In this document: positions 24,905 through 36,588 of the stretch, piece after piece
How the letters are laid out: the number at the start of each line of letters is the position of its first letter
Numbering within the stretch: the first letter of the stretch is position 1
Assembly (NCBI GenBank): GCA_022828595.1
Contig: JAKGHH010000001.1
Location: forward strand, 125,066,999 to 125,130,998
Length of the DNA: 64,000 bases
From: Nelumbo lutea
Taxonomy: Eukaryota > Streptophyta > Magnoliopsida > Proteales > Nelumbonaceae
Direction: 5' to 3'
Notes under the pieces: generated by a model
Database searches by the model: none
The model's input: the letters and a program-made list of their open reading frames with translations, nothing else
Told to the model about the DNA's origin: nothing
Program-made: the position numbers and the translations under genes

Positions 24905-25443
24905 TCTACATAGATGGGTCATCAAATTTAAGGGGCAATGGGGCTAGACTCATTTCACTTGGGCTAGATGAAGTAAGCCTTGAGCACATCCTAAGATTTG
25001 GAATCCAAGCATCCAACAATGAAGTAGAATATGAAGCCCTAATAGTCGGTTTGAGCTTGGCCAAAGAGATCGGCATAAAAGATTTACAAGGGCACATTGA
25101 CTCGCAACTTGTTGTCAACCAAGTGAATGGGCACTATAAGGCTCGGGAACCAATAGTGATCAAATATTTGAACAAAGTTTGCAAGCTCATTTGGCAATTT
25201 GATTCGTTCTCCATCCATCACATACTTAGGTCAGACAAGGCACAGGCTGATGAGCTTTTAAAGCTAGCTGATGCCGCAGGTAACACAAGGAGGATGGTGC
25301 ATATCAGGGATTTACCCCAACCTAGCATAGAGCCAATGAAGGAAGAAGTCTCCCCTGTGCACGTTGCTAAACCAAGCTGGATAGATCCGATCTTCGAATA
25401 CCTACAACTCGGAGCAAGACCCTCAAATAGGAATGCAACTTGA
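24905..25443 (+). pseudogene. Tat-2 second RNase H (Tat-type extra RNase H)
   Basis: It begins YIDGSSNLRGNGA, followed by ASNNEVEYEALIVGLSLAKE and HIDSQLVVNQVNG, which are RNase H catalytic-site motifs (D, E, D). The tail carries the DKAQADELLKLADAA motif. This is a second RNase H after the RT-linked one, as known for the Tat lineage. The acidic residues of the motifs remain, but one stop lies just before the domain. Confidence 0.8.
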
Positions 25444-25489
25444 AAACTCAAACGAAAGTTATTGTGTTGCCTCCGACCTATGGAAGCAG

Positions 25490-26520
25490 AATGCATCCTT
25501 AACAAATTTCATGGAGGATTGTGTGGCAAACACTTGGTGGGAAGGGCCCTAGCCCAGAAAGGCTTAGACAAGGTTAGTACTAGCGATAATGAAAGCCGAA
25601 GCAATCAAGCTCGTCCAACAATGCGATAGATGCCAAAGCCACGCTAACATACCTCAGCAGCGTGCCACTGACCTACAACACCTCACCAGTCCATGGCCAC
25701 TTGCCTAGTGGGGGATAAATATCATCGATCCTTTCTCCCCAACAACTGGGTGTAGGAGATTCCTGGTCGTAGCTGTGGATTACTTCACCAAATGGGTTGA
25801 ATTAAAGTCGTTGACAACTATTTCAACTCAAAATGTGCAAGGATTTTTCCGAAGAAACATCATTTATCGATATGGACTACCTTGCGCACTGATATCAAAT
25901 AACGGTAAACAATTCAAAGACATAAGTTTCCAAAACTGGTGTGACGAGTTAGAGATCAAAGAACACTTCATCTCCATGGCCCATCCATAGGAAAACGGAT
26001 TGGTCGATGTTACGAACCAAGCTACTCTGAGAGGTTTGAAAGCTTGGCTGGCCCAAGGGAAGGGGTTATGGGTAGATGAGCTCCTTAGTGTCCTCTGGGC
26101 ATATCGAATGACCTGTAGAACAGCCATCAACAAAACCCTTTTTAATGTCACCTACAGAACTAAGGTGGTGATACGAACTGAAATGAAAGTACCAACCCTT
26201 AGAATGGAAGCGCATGATGAAGATGGAAATGACAATGAACTACACACCAATCTCAACCTCGTCAAAGAAGTAAGAGGCCGAGCTCAAATCAGGACCGCGG
26301 CATACCAACAAAGGGTAGCCCGCTACCATAATGCTCGGGTCAAAAGTAAAGATTTCTGAGTTGGAGACATTGTACTTTGAAAAGTCATGGTACTTGAGTT
26401 GGGCTTAGGCAAACTTGAACCAAATTGGGAAGGCCCATACAGAGTAACAAAAGTTATTGGCCTCAGCACATACGAGCTCAAAACTTTGGAAGGGAGGTCG
26501 ATACATGGAATGCTTAGAAC
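25490..26520 (+). pseudogene. Tat-2 integrase
   Basis: The zinc-binding region reads HGGLCGKHLVGRALAQK near 25510. The core includes VAVDYFTKWVE near 25770, then GLPCALISNNGKQF near 25875 (usually SDNG, so the second catalytic Asp reads Asn), then SMAHP near 25975 and the continuation up to KAWLAQGKGLW. The C-terminus (YQQRVARYHNARVKSKDF) runs to 26359. Stops at 25987 and 26357 and the damaged core mean it cannot be active. Confidence 0.8.
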
Positions 26521-26983
26521 TTAAGGAAATACTTCATTTAGAATTTTCAAGATCGTCATGTAACAAGTGTATGACTTTCTTTCAAGAGTTCATTAGTACA
26601 AACACTTTGATTTAATTCATAACTCGAATTCTAATTCAATTTATTTTTGCTCTTCGATTCACATTATCTTGACAATATTTTATTGAGAAGAAGCCTGATG
26701 CAATGATTGAGCTCCGTTTGCACCATGTTCACGCAATGACTTTGCTAAAATAAGGCAATTGAACACCTTGTTCAAGAGTCTACACCTTAAGGCATGACTT
26801 TCAGGTCATAACCGTTAAATACTAAAAAGATGTTTCAATACCTTGGGATACCTCAGAGCTCGCATTTGAACTATATAATAGGAGCTTGTATATGAACACC
26901 TCAGAAAATGTTTTAACACTGTTCCAACACTTAGACAAATTTTTGTATAGAAACATGCATATGAAAGGAAATACTTCATCATG
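26521..26983. other. Spacer between Tat-2 integrase and the antisense ORF
   Basis: No coding sequence is recognised. Pol (plus) and aORF (minus) end tail-to-tail here, as in Tat-1. Confidence 0.4.
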
Positions 26984-28944
26984 TTAACTAGCAAAGTGTA
27001 CTTTGAAATGAAATGAAAAACTAAGTTTTGCCCTCGTGCTTCCTCCGCCCTTACCACCTTTGCCACCCTCATCCTCGTCTTCATTGCCACTTTCCTCAAT
27101 GTCGTCCTCCATGCTAACTTCATCTCCCCTTGAGTCTAGCTCGTTATGGACTTGCATGGCCATTCCAGGGCTGACAGCATCGATCACCAAGAAACCGATG
27201 CCATAATCAAGGGTAAGCAAATTGACAAGCTTACGACTTAACTTGAAGCCCTCCCTCCTTTTCTTTTGTGAAGCAGTGTGAGGCATAGAAAGCAACGAGA
27301 ACCTTCACTTCAGTAGCTCGGATGTCCTCAACATGTTTGGTCAGTTGTTCCTTCAACTGGGCAGATCGCTCATTCTGCTCGATCATTAGTGAGTCCACAT
27401 TCTTCTCGGACTTGGTCAGCCGCCTAGTCAACTCCGTCTTCTCCAACTCCATAACAGCAACCTGCTTTGACAGGTGTGCCACGTTGCATCGGCACCCATC
27501 CAGTTGAGCTCGAAGATCATCCACTTATTTTCCTAGTAGCTCATGTTGACATTCAGAGTTCACACATCAGTCCGTAAGGACCTGAGCCAAGGTGTTCGAC
27601 TACAAGACAAGTTTGGATTAGAATAAGGGAAACAAGAAGGTATTCAAGATGTCTGCTCGAGTTTGTACCAACAAAGCAGCTCAGTAGAGCTTCCCTCCAA
27701 GCACCTAGGTAGGTTGCTCGGTGAAGTCCTTGACATCCTCAAGGAGGAGAATGCCTCTACTCATCTTGAGTGCCATGTGGGGGGTCCATGGTCCAATTTG
27801 ACGTCGTTATTGACCACTCTAGAGCAAACTAAGGTGGTGGCACGATAGCAACTGGTGGAACTGACTTAACCACGTCTATTCTCTCAAGCCTAAAGCTCGA
27901 ACCAACCTACTCGGAGCTCGGTGCGACCTCTCCAGCACTAGTGTGATCAGCCGGCATCGGCTCAATCTCCTCCTCCTCCTAAAGGATGACTACAGGAGAC
28001 AGGAGTGGATTGCTGACCTTCCCTCTTACTAGAAGCGCTCTAAGACTAATCTTCGGCTTTCCTTTTTCTCATTTTCTTCTTAGCTCGATTGAGAACCCCT
28101 AATGTGCTTATGCCACTAATTCACACATGAACAAATTATGAGACAAAAAGACGAATATAACGAAAGAAAGTACCTAAGCGTCAGCAGACGACCTACCTTG
28201 AGGACTTAGCCCGGTTCAAATTAGTCCCTCCTCAGTCAAGTAGTTGTCTACACATGCTCTCTTCTTGATCAAACCCTTCACCCACTCCTTTATGGCCTCG
28301 CTCATGGTAACCTCCCCAATATCCCTAATAGTTATCCTCCACTTAGTATTGAAGAGCCATCCCTCCTCGAAAATGAGGAAGAAGAACTTGTTTTGACATT
28401 CTAGGACCTTGGATGGAAAATTGACCAATAACTTGTATCCAGGCTAGTAGGAGAGGTAAAAGCTATACTGGTCGGCAGGATTTCCTTTCAAGTGACAAAG
28501 GCAAGCGAAGGTTTTGAGGCTCAAAGGAAAATCAAAGTGATGGCGGAACAAAATAGTCCTTACTAAAGTTCTAAGAATGTTCGGATGAAGCTGAGAAAGG
28601 GTGATGTTATACTAATTCAACACCTCCACTATGATGGGATGAAGCAAAAATCTTAGTTTGGCCTCTAAAGCTTGATCAAAGACACAAACCTCATTTTTGT
28701 CATGTTTCCAAGGCATTTGGCTGCTGAGGGGAAGCATACATTCAAAATGGCTTGGGATCTTATATCGACCTATGAAAAACCCGACCTCCCCAGAGGTTAG
28801 CTCAGCCGGACCGAACTCATATTTTTTTGGTTGACATCGAGAGGTGGAGGCCCCCTTATGGGAACCTCGTTGCTCTTGCATCGGGGACCCTTCCTTGACG
28901 TGGGCAACATGCCAACATTCCCTGTCGGACTCACCACCAGACAT
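26984..28944 (-). pseudogene. Tat-2 antisense ORF (aORF-2)
   Basis: On the strand opposite pol. The start region (ATG at 28944) leads into a globular segment with LRFLLHPIIVEVLN near 28612-28660. This matches MRLPLHPLIVEVLN in aORF-1 of Tat-1, and further matches follow (QLHPN, then PGYKLL, then LTEEGL near 28220). A coiled-coil segment rich in Leu, Glu and Lys lies at about 27250-27524, and an acidic tail (MEDDIEESGNEDEDEGG) at about 27045-27110. Several stops and frameshifts separate the parts. Tat-lineage elements are known to carry such antisense ORFs; their function is not established. Confidence 0.7.
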
Positions 28945-31027
28945 TAAGATAGGAAAGAAGAAAAGAAACTTACCAAAAACACTTCTAAGTTGTAGACTAG
29001 TATTCTACTACTATAGGGGTCGGGTTCAGGTTGAGTCGGATTTCCCGAGGGGTCAACCCTAACCCAACCTGAACTAAGGTCAGGTTCAAGAATTCCAACC
29101 CTAACCATAACCCGATCAACCGAACCCAACCCAACGACTTTTTCGGGTTGGGTTCGGGCCAACCCGGCCCAAGACGTCCTCGTCCAACTTATATGCTTAC
29201 TAACTTTAGTGTCGAAGTGTTACTCTCCAATGAGCACAAGTCGTCTGAACTGAACACCTCGGCAAATCCAATTCATCAAAATATTAATCTGCTGTTCACC
29301 CAGCTTAACCCTAACAGCATCAACTTCATACACAAAATATTTAACCTGTCTGATTTTAATGTATTTAATTGGATTAGCACCATAGTCATAGTCATAGGCA
29401 GCAGATGGAGAACTTCGAAAAAGATAGAGACTCCACATATTCAATTGGCGGAAGAATTTTAGATGAAACAACAAAGTTAATTATTGCACTATTTTTAATT
29501 GGTGGCCGGCTGAATCTCATTCATAGGTTGCACTTCTAAATGAAGCATTTTATAATGAGAATACCCTCCTATAAAACAGTTATTTCCGTTAATAACTATG
29601 AATTTTCACCTATAAAACAGTCTACATGAGGTCCCACTGTTAATCTCATGGGCTCCAGCGTGAGTGACCTATGGGTTGAAAGTCAATTTAACTTACGTTC
29701 TTAAAATATTAAAGTGTTTTCTATAAATTAAGAAAAAAAAAATCAAATCGCAATGCCCCAATTTTAGGTTTTGTGTTTTGGAGATTAAAAGTGGTTTAAC
29801 TCTACATTATATATTTATATTTTTAAAAGATCAAATACTTATCAAACGCTTTTTGCCACATTTTTGTTTACCACAGCCAAAAACTCAAAAGCCAAAGCTT
29901 ATACTTGTCCAAACAAAGGCTTATTGGCTGATTTCAATCAGTCAGGACCCATGCTTTATGGATTGTTGCTACATGTACGAAGTGGCTCTTCTGGGCTAAT
30001 GCAATTAGTTGTCAGTAAATGCAATTGGCATGGGCTGAGCTCTTGATTGTTATAGGGTTGGATTTTCGAACCTAAGTCTGCCAAAGCATTGTATGGCTTA
30101 TGGGTAGTGCCAAATGGCCCCTTGTGGGAATGGACGACCCCACGTCCCAACTCTCAAAGTCCCAATCATAAGTAAGGCTAAAGTCTGATGGAGATGGAAG
30201 AAGGAAGATGACATGAAAGCCATGGAATTGTGGGTATCGGAACCTTCTTATATGCACATGTCCAGTGTCCTTCTTCAAATGTTTACACCCATGTTGTCTA
30301 TTTATTTTTCCCCAAAACAACTATGTACAAGAATTTGGAAAGAGGCATGCATACTGATAGACAAACTAGAAATAGATTACAGACAAGAAAAAGCAATGAA
30401 CCATTAGTATGTATATATACACACATAAGGCATGAGATCGATCTAGAATTTATTTGATTATATTCCTTCAACCATCTCACTTAACATGTTTTTTTGACAG
30501 AGAACATGTTAAGAATCCTTTCTAGTTTTATAAAATTTTGTTTTCTTTCATTTGGCAAACTAAGCACATTTACCGCTCTAATCAAAATGGATCACTTCTT
30601 TCACCATAATTTTCAATGAACCAAACATCTCTATCAGAAGGGCTGAGACTCAGCTTTGCACAACTAATTGTCAACTCATGCTGATAGGGGGAAAGGTAGG
30701 GGGAGTCACATTCATTGGACGGGTAGGGGGAAAGGTAGACAGTCGTAGCTAAACCTTAGGGGAAGATGGTCCACTTTGAGTACTCTATGAGCCCAAATAG
30801 GTCATATAGGAAACCCAAAAACGCTCCATGTGACTTTTACTCCAAGGAGAATCCAGACTTGTCATTCACATGCAGTATCGCTAGTAAATGTCATTGTGGT
30901 ACTGAAGTTGGTTGGTTGATTCCTTGAAGGGCCGTTACCCAAATGTTGATGTTGGGCCCGGCGGCCATCCGATTCCGACTCTCCGAGGTATTGGGAAGCC
31001 CAGGCTGCAATTTTACATTCAAATTTA
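28945..31027. other. Gene-free stretch, no 3' LTR of Tat-2 found
   Basis: From 29013 to 29165 there is CGGGTT/AACCCAACCC-rich sequence like hAT subterminal DNA, but without matched ends. A donor-like site G|GTAAGT on the minus strand near 28970 could belong to an aORF-2 leader intron. The rest (29170-31027) shows no gene, RNA or repeat I can name. A short repeated GGTAGGGGGAAAGGTAG motif lies near 30690-30740. Confidence 0.4.
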
Positions 31028-31134
31028 GGCTACTTTGGAAGCAGTACAAATGCAAATATGTACAGTGTAAATACATACAAAATTAAGGTTTTGCACTCTA
31101 CATATTTGCATTTGTACTCCTTCCAAACTCAGCC
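31028..31134. mobile_element. Tourist-like MITE, 107 bp
   Basis: Long inverted arms: GGCTACTTTGGAAGCAGTAC… at the left mirrors …GTACTCCTTCCAAACTCAGCC at the right, with about 45 bp per arm. The flanks are TTA on both sides (31025-31027 and 31135-31137), the duplication typical of PIF/Harbinger Tourist elements. Confidence 0.85.
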
Positions 31135-31802
31135 TTAAGTGTTTTATTGTTTTCATGGTAATAGAAAACACGCATTGATCATAAGAAATGTTTTAAGACT
31201 TGGACCAGAGTAAAAACTGAAATGATTTTCTAGTCCCGTTTTATCAGTTAACCGGGCCGTTTGTCAGTCCGTCCAGTCCAGCCAGAGTCTTAAAACATTG
31301 ATCATAAGAGATCATTGTGATGGTTTAGATGTTCGGGCCAATATAAATATAATAACCCAAAGATCTAGTTCATCACAATGTATTTGTAGAACATTAATTA
31401 TAATGGGGGTAATGAGGATCAAACACTAGGCCACTTTGTCAAAAGGCTCTACTACCATCTCAAAGAATCATTCAACCTAAAAGCTTAAGATGTTAAATGA
31501 GGTCCTTGTATAGATTTTGTTCTCTAACAAATATGACTTTACACTTAAGAATTTAAACAAAAAGTATATTTTAATGTTTAACATAACGAGTCGATCACCT
31601 TACTTCAAGAAGGCAAAATTTTCAGTGTTCAAAAGACAAGTTTGGTGGCATCGTGATTATGTTAGGAGTCCAAAGAGTCCACAGTTGTCATACCATCACT
31701 ACGACTAAGGAGTGAGGATGATCACGGACCCGGTTAGAAATTCAGGTTTGTTCACATAAGTTATTGAAATCATTTTTATAGGAATACTTAAATTTTAAAT
31801 CT

Positions 31803-31995
31803 AAGGCCCCATTTGGTTTGTAGGAATAGGGGTCTAGAATTGGAATCGGAATGGGCTGTTCTGATTCCAACTGTTTAGTTGGGTGGAATGAAATCTTATT
31901 CCTACTGATTCTAATTTCCATTTTCATTCATGTCTGAACCAAACAGATCACGGGAATAGGCCATTCTAATTCCAATTTCGACTGTGAATCAAACA
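31803..31995. mobile_element. Tourist-like MITE, partial
   Basis: It begins GGCCCCATTTGGTTTGTAGG with TAA just before, and the interior inverted motifs GAATTGGAATCGGAATGG and CCATTCTAATTCCAATTTCG mirror each other. The right end (GAATCAAACA) lacks the final GGGGCC, so that terminus is missing. Confidence 0.5.
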
Positions 31996-32022
31996 TACTC
32001 GAAGTATACACACACACACACA

Positions 32023-32559
32023 CTAGTGGGGACCTGTGCGGTGTACGGGCTTTGTTAAAAGAACTTGAGGCAAAAAGAGTTAGGGCTGTAGCTTGAGTAG
32101 GCCTAATTTGAGCCTGACCCAACTCAACCAAAGGTTTTGCATAGGTTGGACTTAAGTTGAGGCCTTGGGTAGCTCGAACTCGACTCGACCAATTTGAGTC
32201 CGTCCAACATTTTGTGATATGCATATTTATATTTATCAATATATTCTATTTAGAAATTGGGCTACAATGCTCAACATGTCCAATCCCAAGCTTATCTCAA
32301 GATGTTGGGTTAAAATTGGGTTTGGTTGAGTTTAAACTACCCGAGGCCTCAACCCAAACCCAACCAGAGTTTAGGTTAGCCTTAAGTTTTTTGCCTAAAC
32401 CTAGCTTAAATTTCAAAAACTCAAGCCTAAATTGTGCAAAAGATTGGGTTGAACCGGGTCGGGCTCGAATTAGGCTCACCCAACCCAAGGTACACCCCTA
32501 GCTCCTTTTGCCTCAAAATCTTTTAACAAAACTCGTGCATCGCATGGTCCCCCTACTAA
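32023..32559. repeat. Fold-back element with Helitron-like hairpin ends on both sides
   Basis: The left arm reads CTAGTGGGGACCTGTGCGGT… and the right arm ends …GCATGGTCCCCCTACTAA. Reverse-complemented, the arms match for about 58 bp (shared TTTGTTAAAAGA, GAGGCAAAA and AG-TAGGG blocks). Each end has the Helitron 3'-end form (hairpin, C-run, CTAG or CTAA). Inside the arms sits a block with hAT-like ends (TAGGGCTGTA at 32081 and TACACCCCTA ending 32500) but no direct duplication around it. Part of the family is repeated at 15158-15480. Confidence 0.65.
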
Positions 32560-33247
32560 TTATTAGCACTAATTTTAATTTATAGTCACTAATAGTAATA
32601 TTAATTAGTAAGAATAGTAATGTTTTATGGTATTTTTTAATTATTCACAAAAATAGTTAATAATTCTTTTTAAATTTTATAATTAATATTTAAAAATATT
32701 AATAAATTTATAATTATAGTTAATAATTCTCAATTATGAATTAATAAATTTTATAATTCTTAATTTATAAAATATTACTATATATAGATAAATTGATATT
32801 ATTAATTGTAATAATAGTTAATTTAATATTCAAATTAATTATTCATGAAACAATTATTAATTTTTAAAATTTGATATTAATAAAACAATTAATTATTGTT
32901 GGTAATTAATTAATTTTTTGGTAATATATCACTAATTAATTAATCATGAATTATTAATATATCATCAATATTAATTACTAAAAATAGTAATATATTTTGG
33001 TATTAAAGTTTGGAAATTTTTAATAAATCATGGATATGAACAGTAGATTTTAAGTGAATTTTGGAAATATTACTAAAATGAAATTATTAATTATTAAAAA
33101 TAGTAATATTGTTTGGGAACTTTTAACTAATTACAGAAATAATTATTTTATTTTGGTATGAGATGATAAAATCAAATGAAATTTTTAATTATAAATAATA
33201 AGTAATATACCATTCAAAGGAAATGGGTTGTAACTAGGTTGGGTTAA

Positions 33248-33266
33248 TGATAGATAGATAGATAGA
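33248..33266. repeat. GATA microsatellite
   Basis: A run of about four GATA units lies inside the Helitron remnant. A GA run follows at about 33457-33472. Confidence 0.8.
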
Positions 33267-33625
33267 CGTGTCTTAGTTAGAAGTAGGGATGTGTCTTACG
33301 AATGAGGAGAGGTTTTTAGGAATTAAGACTAGAGAATTTTAAGAACAATAAATTAGGAGTGTGGAGAGGTTTTAGGAGAGAGGGGATAAAGAGACATTTT
33401 AGGAATGTTTTTATTAAGGAGATGTTTCAATAGGGTAGGAATGCTCTTAGGGGAGAGAGAGAGAGAGAGATTTTAAGTATATTGAGCTAGCTAATTAGGA
33501 AATGAAGATAGAGGGTGCTAAGATGGCTTAATATAATAAATGGGAATGGGAGAGGAGAGAGAATCAAGGATAATGTAGGGGTGAGGGTAATGGAGCAAGA
33601 AGAGGCATGGTGATGTGGACCCATA

Positions 33626-34978
33626 AGTTGGTATTTATCAAAATTCATTGGGGCTTTTAACTTTTGATTCAAAGCCTTCTGATATTATGTACTTCTGGTA
33701 GCATAGATTTTCCTTTTCCAGACCCTACAAGTGCTTAGGTAAAGTCAAACATTCCTCTTCATTTTTTTGTTCTTTTTTGGTTCTCCATGTTGTTTGAGGT
33801 TAGCTAATATGGATGGAAGTTTCTATCCTAAGAACGGGTTTTGGGGTAGAGATGGGTTTTGGGATTCTATAACCTATACAGGTAAAGGTAAGGTACGGTA
33901 TTAGGCTAAATCTGACCCTCCCCAACCTTCATATTGCTGGAAAGCATATAAACATTATGTACTAAGTATAGAATTTAGTAATAATTTTGACTTTTATGTA
34001 AAAATTAATTGATAGTTTATGTGTTTTTTACATGCCTTAATCAAATAATTGACAGTTTTGTTATTTATCTGTATTATTTTACTTATTTATTGTTTATATA
34101 TAACAAGAAATAATAAGAAATTAGATGTGGGTTTTAAACTAGTAAACCCAACCTACCCCTACCCTTGAATGTGGGGAGGGTAGGGTCAGTGAGGGTTTTG
34201 CATTTTCATGTCTGGGAGGGTTTGTATTCTCAAAATACAATCCCCTAGAGTAGGTAGAAATTTGGCATTGCTCATATCATTGGTGTGGATATCACATTGG
34301 TGTGGATATGGATATTTTTAGTTGAAATTAATGTGTTGCTTGTTAATTACAAATCCACCCGATTTCATCCCCTACTCTTTGAAAAGTTATTTTTCGCACA
34401 TGATAGGATTTTCAACGAGGAAGTAGAAACAATTTTAAAAACTGATTCAGAACCAGAACTGTTTTAGGCTTTTAGCTACTGACTTCTCGGTCAGTATTTT
34501 GACCATTCGGTAAACAGACAGTATGTTGTAATTTAAAAAATAATTAAAATAAAATAACCAAAATTAGGAATCAAACAGATCAACAATTGAACCACTCGAA
34601 TTGATAAATTGCTGATTAAATCAATAATTTTTGACAGAAGAATGATTAAGAGTGAAATGGAACTGGCCTGAGTTTATATTAGGGATTGACGGCTGGAAAC
34701 GTTATTGGGCACGACATTTTATTATGGGTGGGGTAAAAGAGTAATTGCCCTTAATACAAAAAGACAAATAGGGAAAAATGAACTGACTGTTTTTATTGGT
34801 AAAGAATGGATTGACATATCTTGGGAAAAAAATGCTAACTAATGGTTAATAATCTTTTATTTTTCGTCTCACGGTTATTAGATAGATAAAAAAAAGGGTT
34901 TTATACTTCAGTCCATCCAAAGTATATGTTTGGCATCAATGATACAGATATAACACTGTTTTATATTGAAAAGCTTTA
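33626..34978. other. Gene-free stretch
   Basis: No coding sequence longer than chance ORFs and no domain is recognised. Local motifs such as GGGGTAGAGATGGG and CCTACCCCTACCC occur near 33840-34160, but I could not define an element. Confidence 0.4.
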
Positions 34979-35261
34979 GCTGTTGGGGTTAGGACGGTTG
35001 GACCGTTCGGCCCAGGAACCATCCAGGCAACTGGTTCCATTTTATCCAAAACCCAGAATCTGGTCAAAAACCATTGAAAAAGTCAACAAACTGTTGACTA
35101 GGATGGTTGAACCGTCAATCCATCAACCCGTTCAATGGTTTTTTACCATTTTTTATTTTTTTATTATTTTTTAATTTTTTTAATTTTACTGTCAGAACGG
35201 ATCATCCATTCAAACCGGACAATCGGACCATTGACCCAAAAACCGGTGGCCAGAACGGTTC

Positions 35262-36240
35262 TGATGGCGCGCAATCCGGTCACTCCTAGTTGGCACTTAC
35301 GTGGCTCTTGGAAAGTACCTGAGATGGAGAAGAAGAAGAATCCCCGGGGGGTTGCCCGGCGGGAACACTCTGATGCTTAAGTTAGTATTCTGTAGGAGAA
35401 GTAAGGAAAAGATGAAGGCTAAGAGTGTAGATAGCGCGTGAGTAGAAGATCATACTTCTCTCCCTTGATAATAAGCTCCTTATAACAGAAATCCGTTGCA
35501 TCAGGCCCACTGGCCTCTGACAGGGCAGGTATAACCGCCACTGTTAGCCTGTCGCAACCGTTACTGGCAGGGGCTGAGGTGGCACATGCGGGGCCGTCGT
35601 CACAGGGTACGTGCCTGTCAGGTGTGAGGCACCCTCTAAAGGTGGCAGGCACGACGCTGTTTGACGAGGGATATGGCTGTTGTCCCCAGATTTGTCAGGT
35701 ATGGTGGTCAGGTAGGAGGTCTTCTTGTGATATGCCAAGCTACCGTTCCGCGAGTTACCCTGTGCCGGGCTATCTCGTAAGCGGCGAGCTGCCTGTGGCA
35801 AGCTAAGCCGAGCTGTCTGCCCTGAGGTGTCTTCACCTCGGGGTATCTATATGCGGATCGGTGTGTTCCTGTCTGGTAGAAGCTTCCTGAGGAGTGCCCA
35901 TGCAGCCCATTCCCGAGCTACTTTGTAGCGAGCACAGAATACTTCAGGATTACCTTTAACAGAATTGGTCCTTGGGATGACTTGTTTGCTTGGGAGCTTG
36001 GGTGAGCTAGTTCCCCTAGCTTGCGAGCTAAAGTTTCCTTGGAGTATCCCTTCAAAGGTAGCTCGGGGAACCCGGAGCTCGCATTGTGGCGGGCTTCTCC
36101 TTTTGTGAGCTACGATGTAGCGAGCTGCTTTATGGGCCCGTCACTTGATCGCACTAGGCTATAATGCTGAGTTGTTGCTCGTGCTGAGTCAGTGTCCACG
36201 TGTCACCGTCTCATAGGTTGGGTCAAATCATTCTTCATCA
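35262..36240 (-). repeat. 3' LTR of Tat-1
   Basis: Starts TGATGGCGCGCAATCC and ends TTCTTCATCA. It aligns along its length with 51418-51841 plus 57370-57927. By eye the first 60 bp differ by roughly ten bases, while the next 200 bp differ by only about 5 per cent. Confidence 0.9.
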
Positions 36241-36258
36241 ATTGCCTCCCACTCCTTG
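36241..36258 (-). promoter_or_regulatory. Polypurine tract of Tat-1
   Basis: On the minus strand the sequence AAGGAGTGGGAGGCAAT runs directly into the LTR start TGATGAAG. The same arrangement follows the Tat LTR fragment at 19619. Confidence 0.75.
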
Positions 36259-36579
36259 AGTTGAGTGCATTGCCTTAGCGCGAGGAGTCCATGAAGTGTG
36301 ATGGACTGATTTGACCGAAATTCAAACTTGATTGACTACTCATATTAAATACATCCGTGGGAATTAAGAGATTTCCTGACTTTTCTGACTTTTCTGACTT
36401 TTCAGATTCTCAAAACGTGCTGAAGTGGATCTTAATTTTGAGCGTCATGCAGCCGTCATTGCCTTAATCATGGAAGACGTGCCACCAATCACCTTCAATT
36501 TTCAGAAGGCGTGCGGTCAGTGCACCTGCGAGCCATCGGATTTGCTTTGATCTAGGCCGTCGATTCAGAGACGTGGGGG

Positions 36580-36588
36580 CTATAAACA
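36580..36588 (+). promoter_or_regulatory. TATA-like box of the Tat-1 antisense ORF
   Basis: CTATAAACA lies 340 bp inside the 3' LTR and about 165 bp upstream of the first aORF ATGs. The third Tat copy has CTATAAATA at 19869, 250 bp inside its LTR, in the same orientation relative to its LTR. This supports an internal promoter for aORF; it is an inference from position and motif. Confidence 0.45.

Larger units (their letters stand above)
17367..28944 (+). mobile_element. Ty3/gypsy Tat-lineage retrotransposon (Tat-2), degenerate, 3' LTR not found
   Basis: The order on the plus strand is 5' LTR, primer site, gag, protease, RT, RNase H, a second RNase H and integrase, followed by an ORF on the opposite strand. 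The second RNase H and the antisense ORF are hallmarks of the Tat/Ogre lineage. A Tat LTR fragment (18952-19950) sits in gag and a copia solo LTR (20950-22769) between gag and protease. After the antisense ORF the expected polypurine tract and 3' LTR are absent, so the element is truncated or too decayed. It is much more eroded than Tat-1. Confidence 0.85.
32023..33625 (-). mobile_element. Helitron remnant (second copy), 5' end truncated
   Basis: The minus-strand 3' end is CTAG at 32023, next to a hairpin. The opposite side contains GGGTCCACATCACCATGCCT near 33605-33624, matching the 5' block of the Helitron at 12385-14563 (GGTGGTCTACGTCACCATGC). The terminal TC start is not visible. The interior is AT-rich and non-coding. 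Whether 32023-32559 is part of it or a separate insertion is unclear. Confidence 0.5.

Noticed and set aside
29013..29165. Possible hAT MITE with AACCCAACCC motifs
   Set aside because: The ends do not form inverted repeats and no 8-bp duplication was found; only the motif composition is suggestive.
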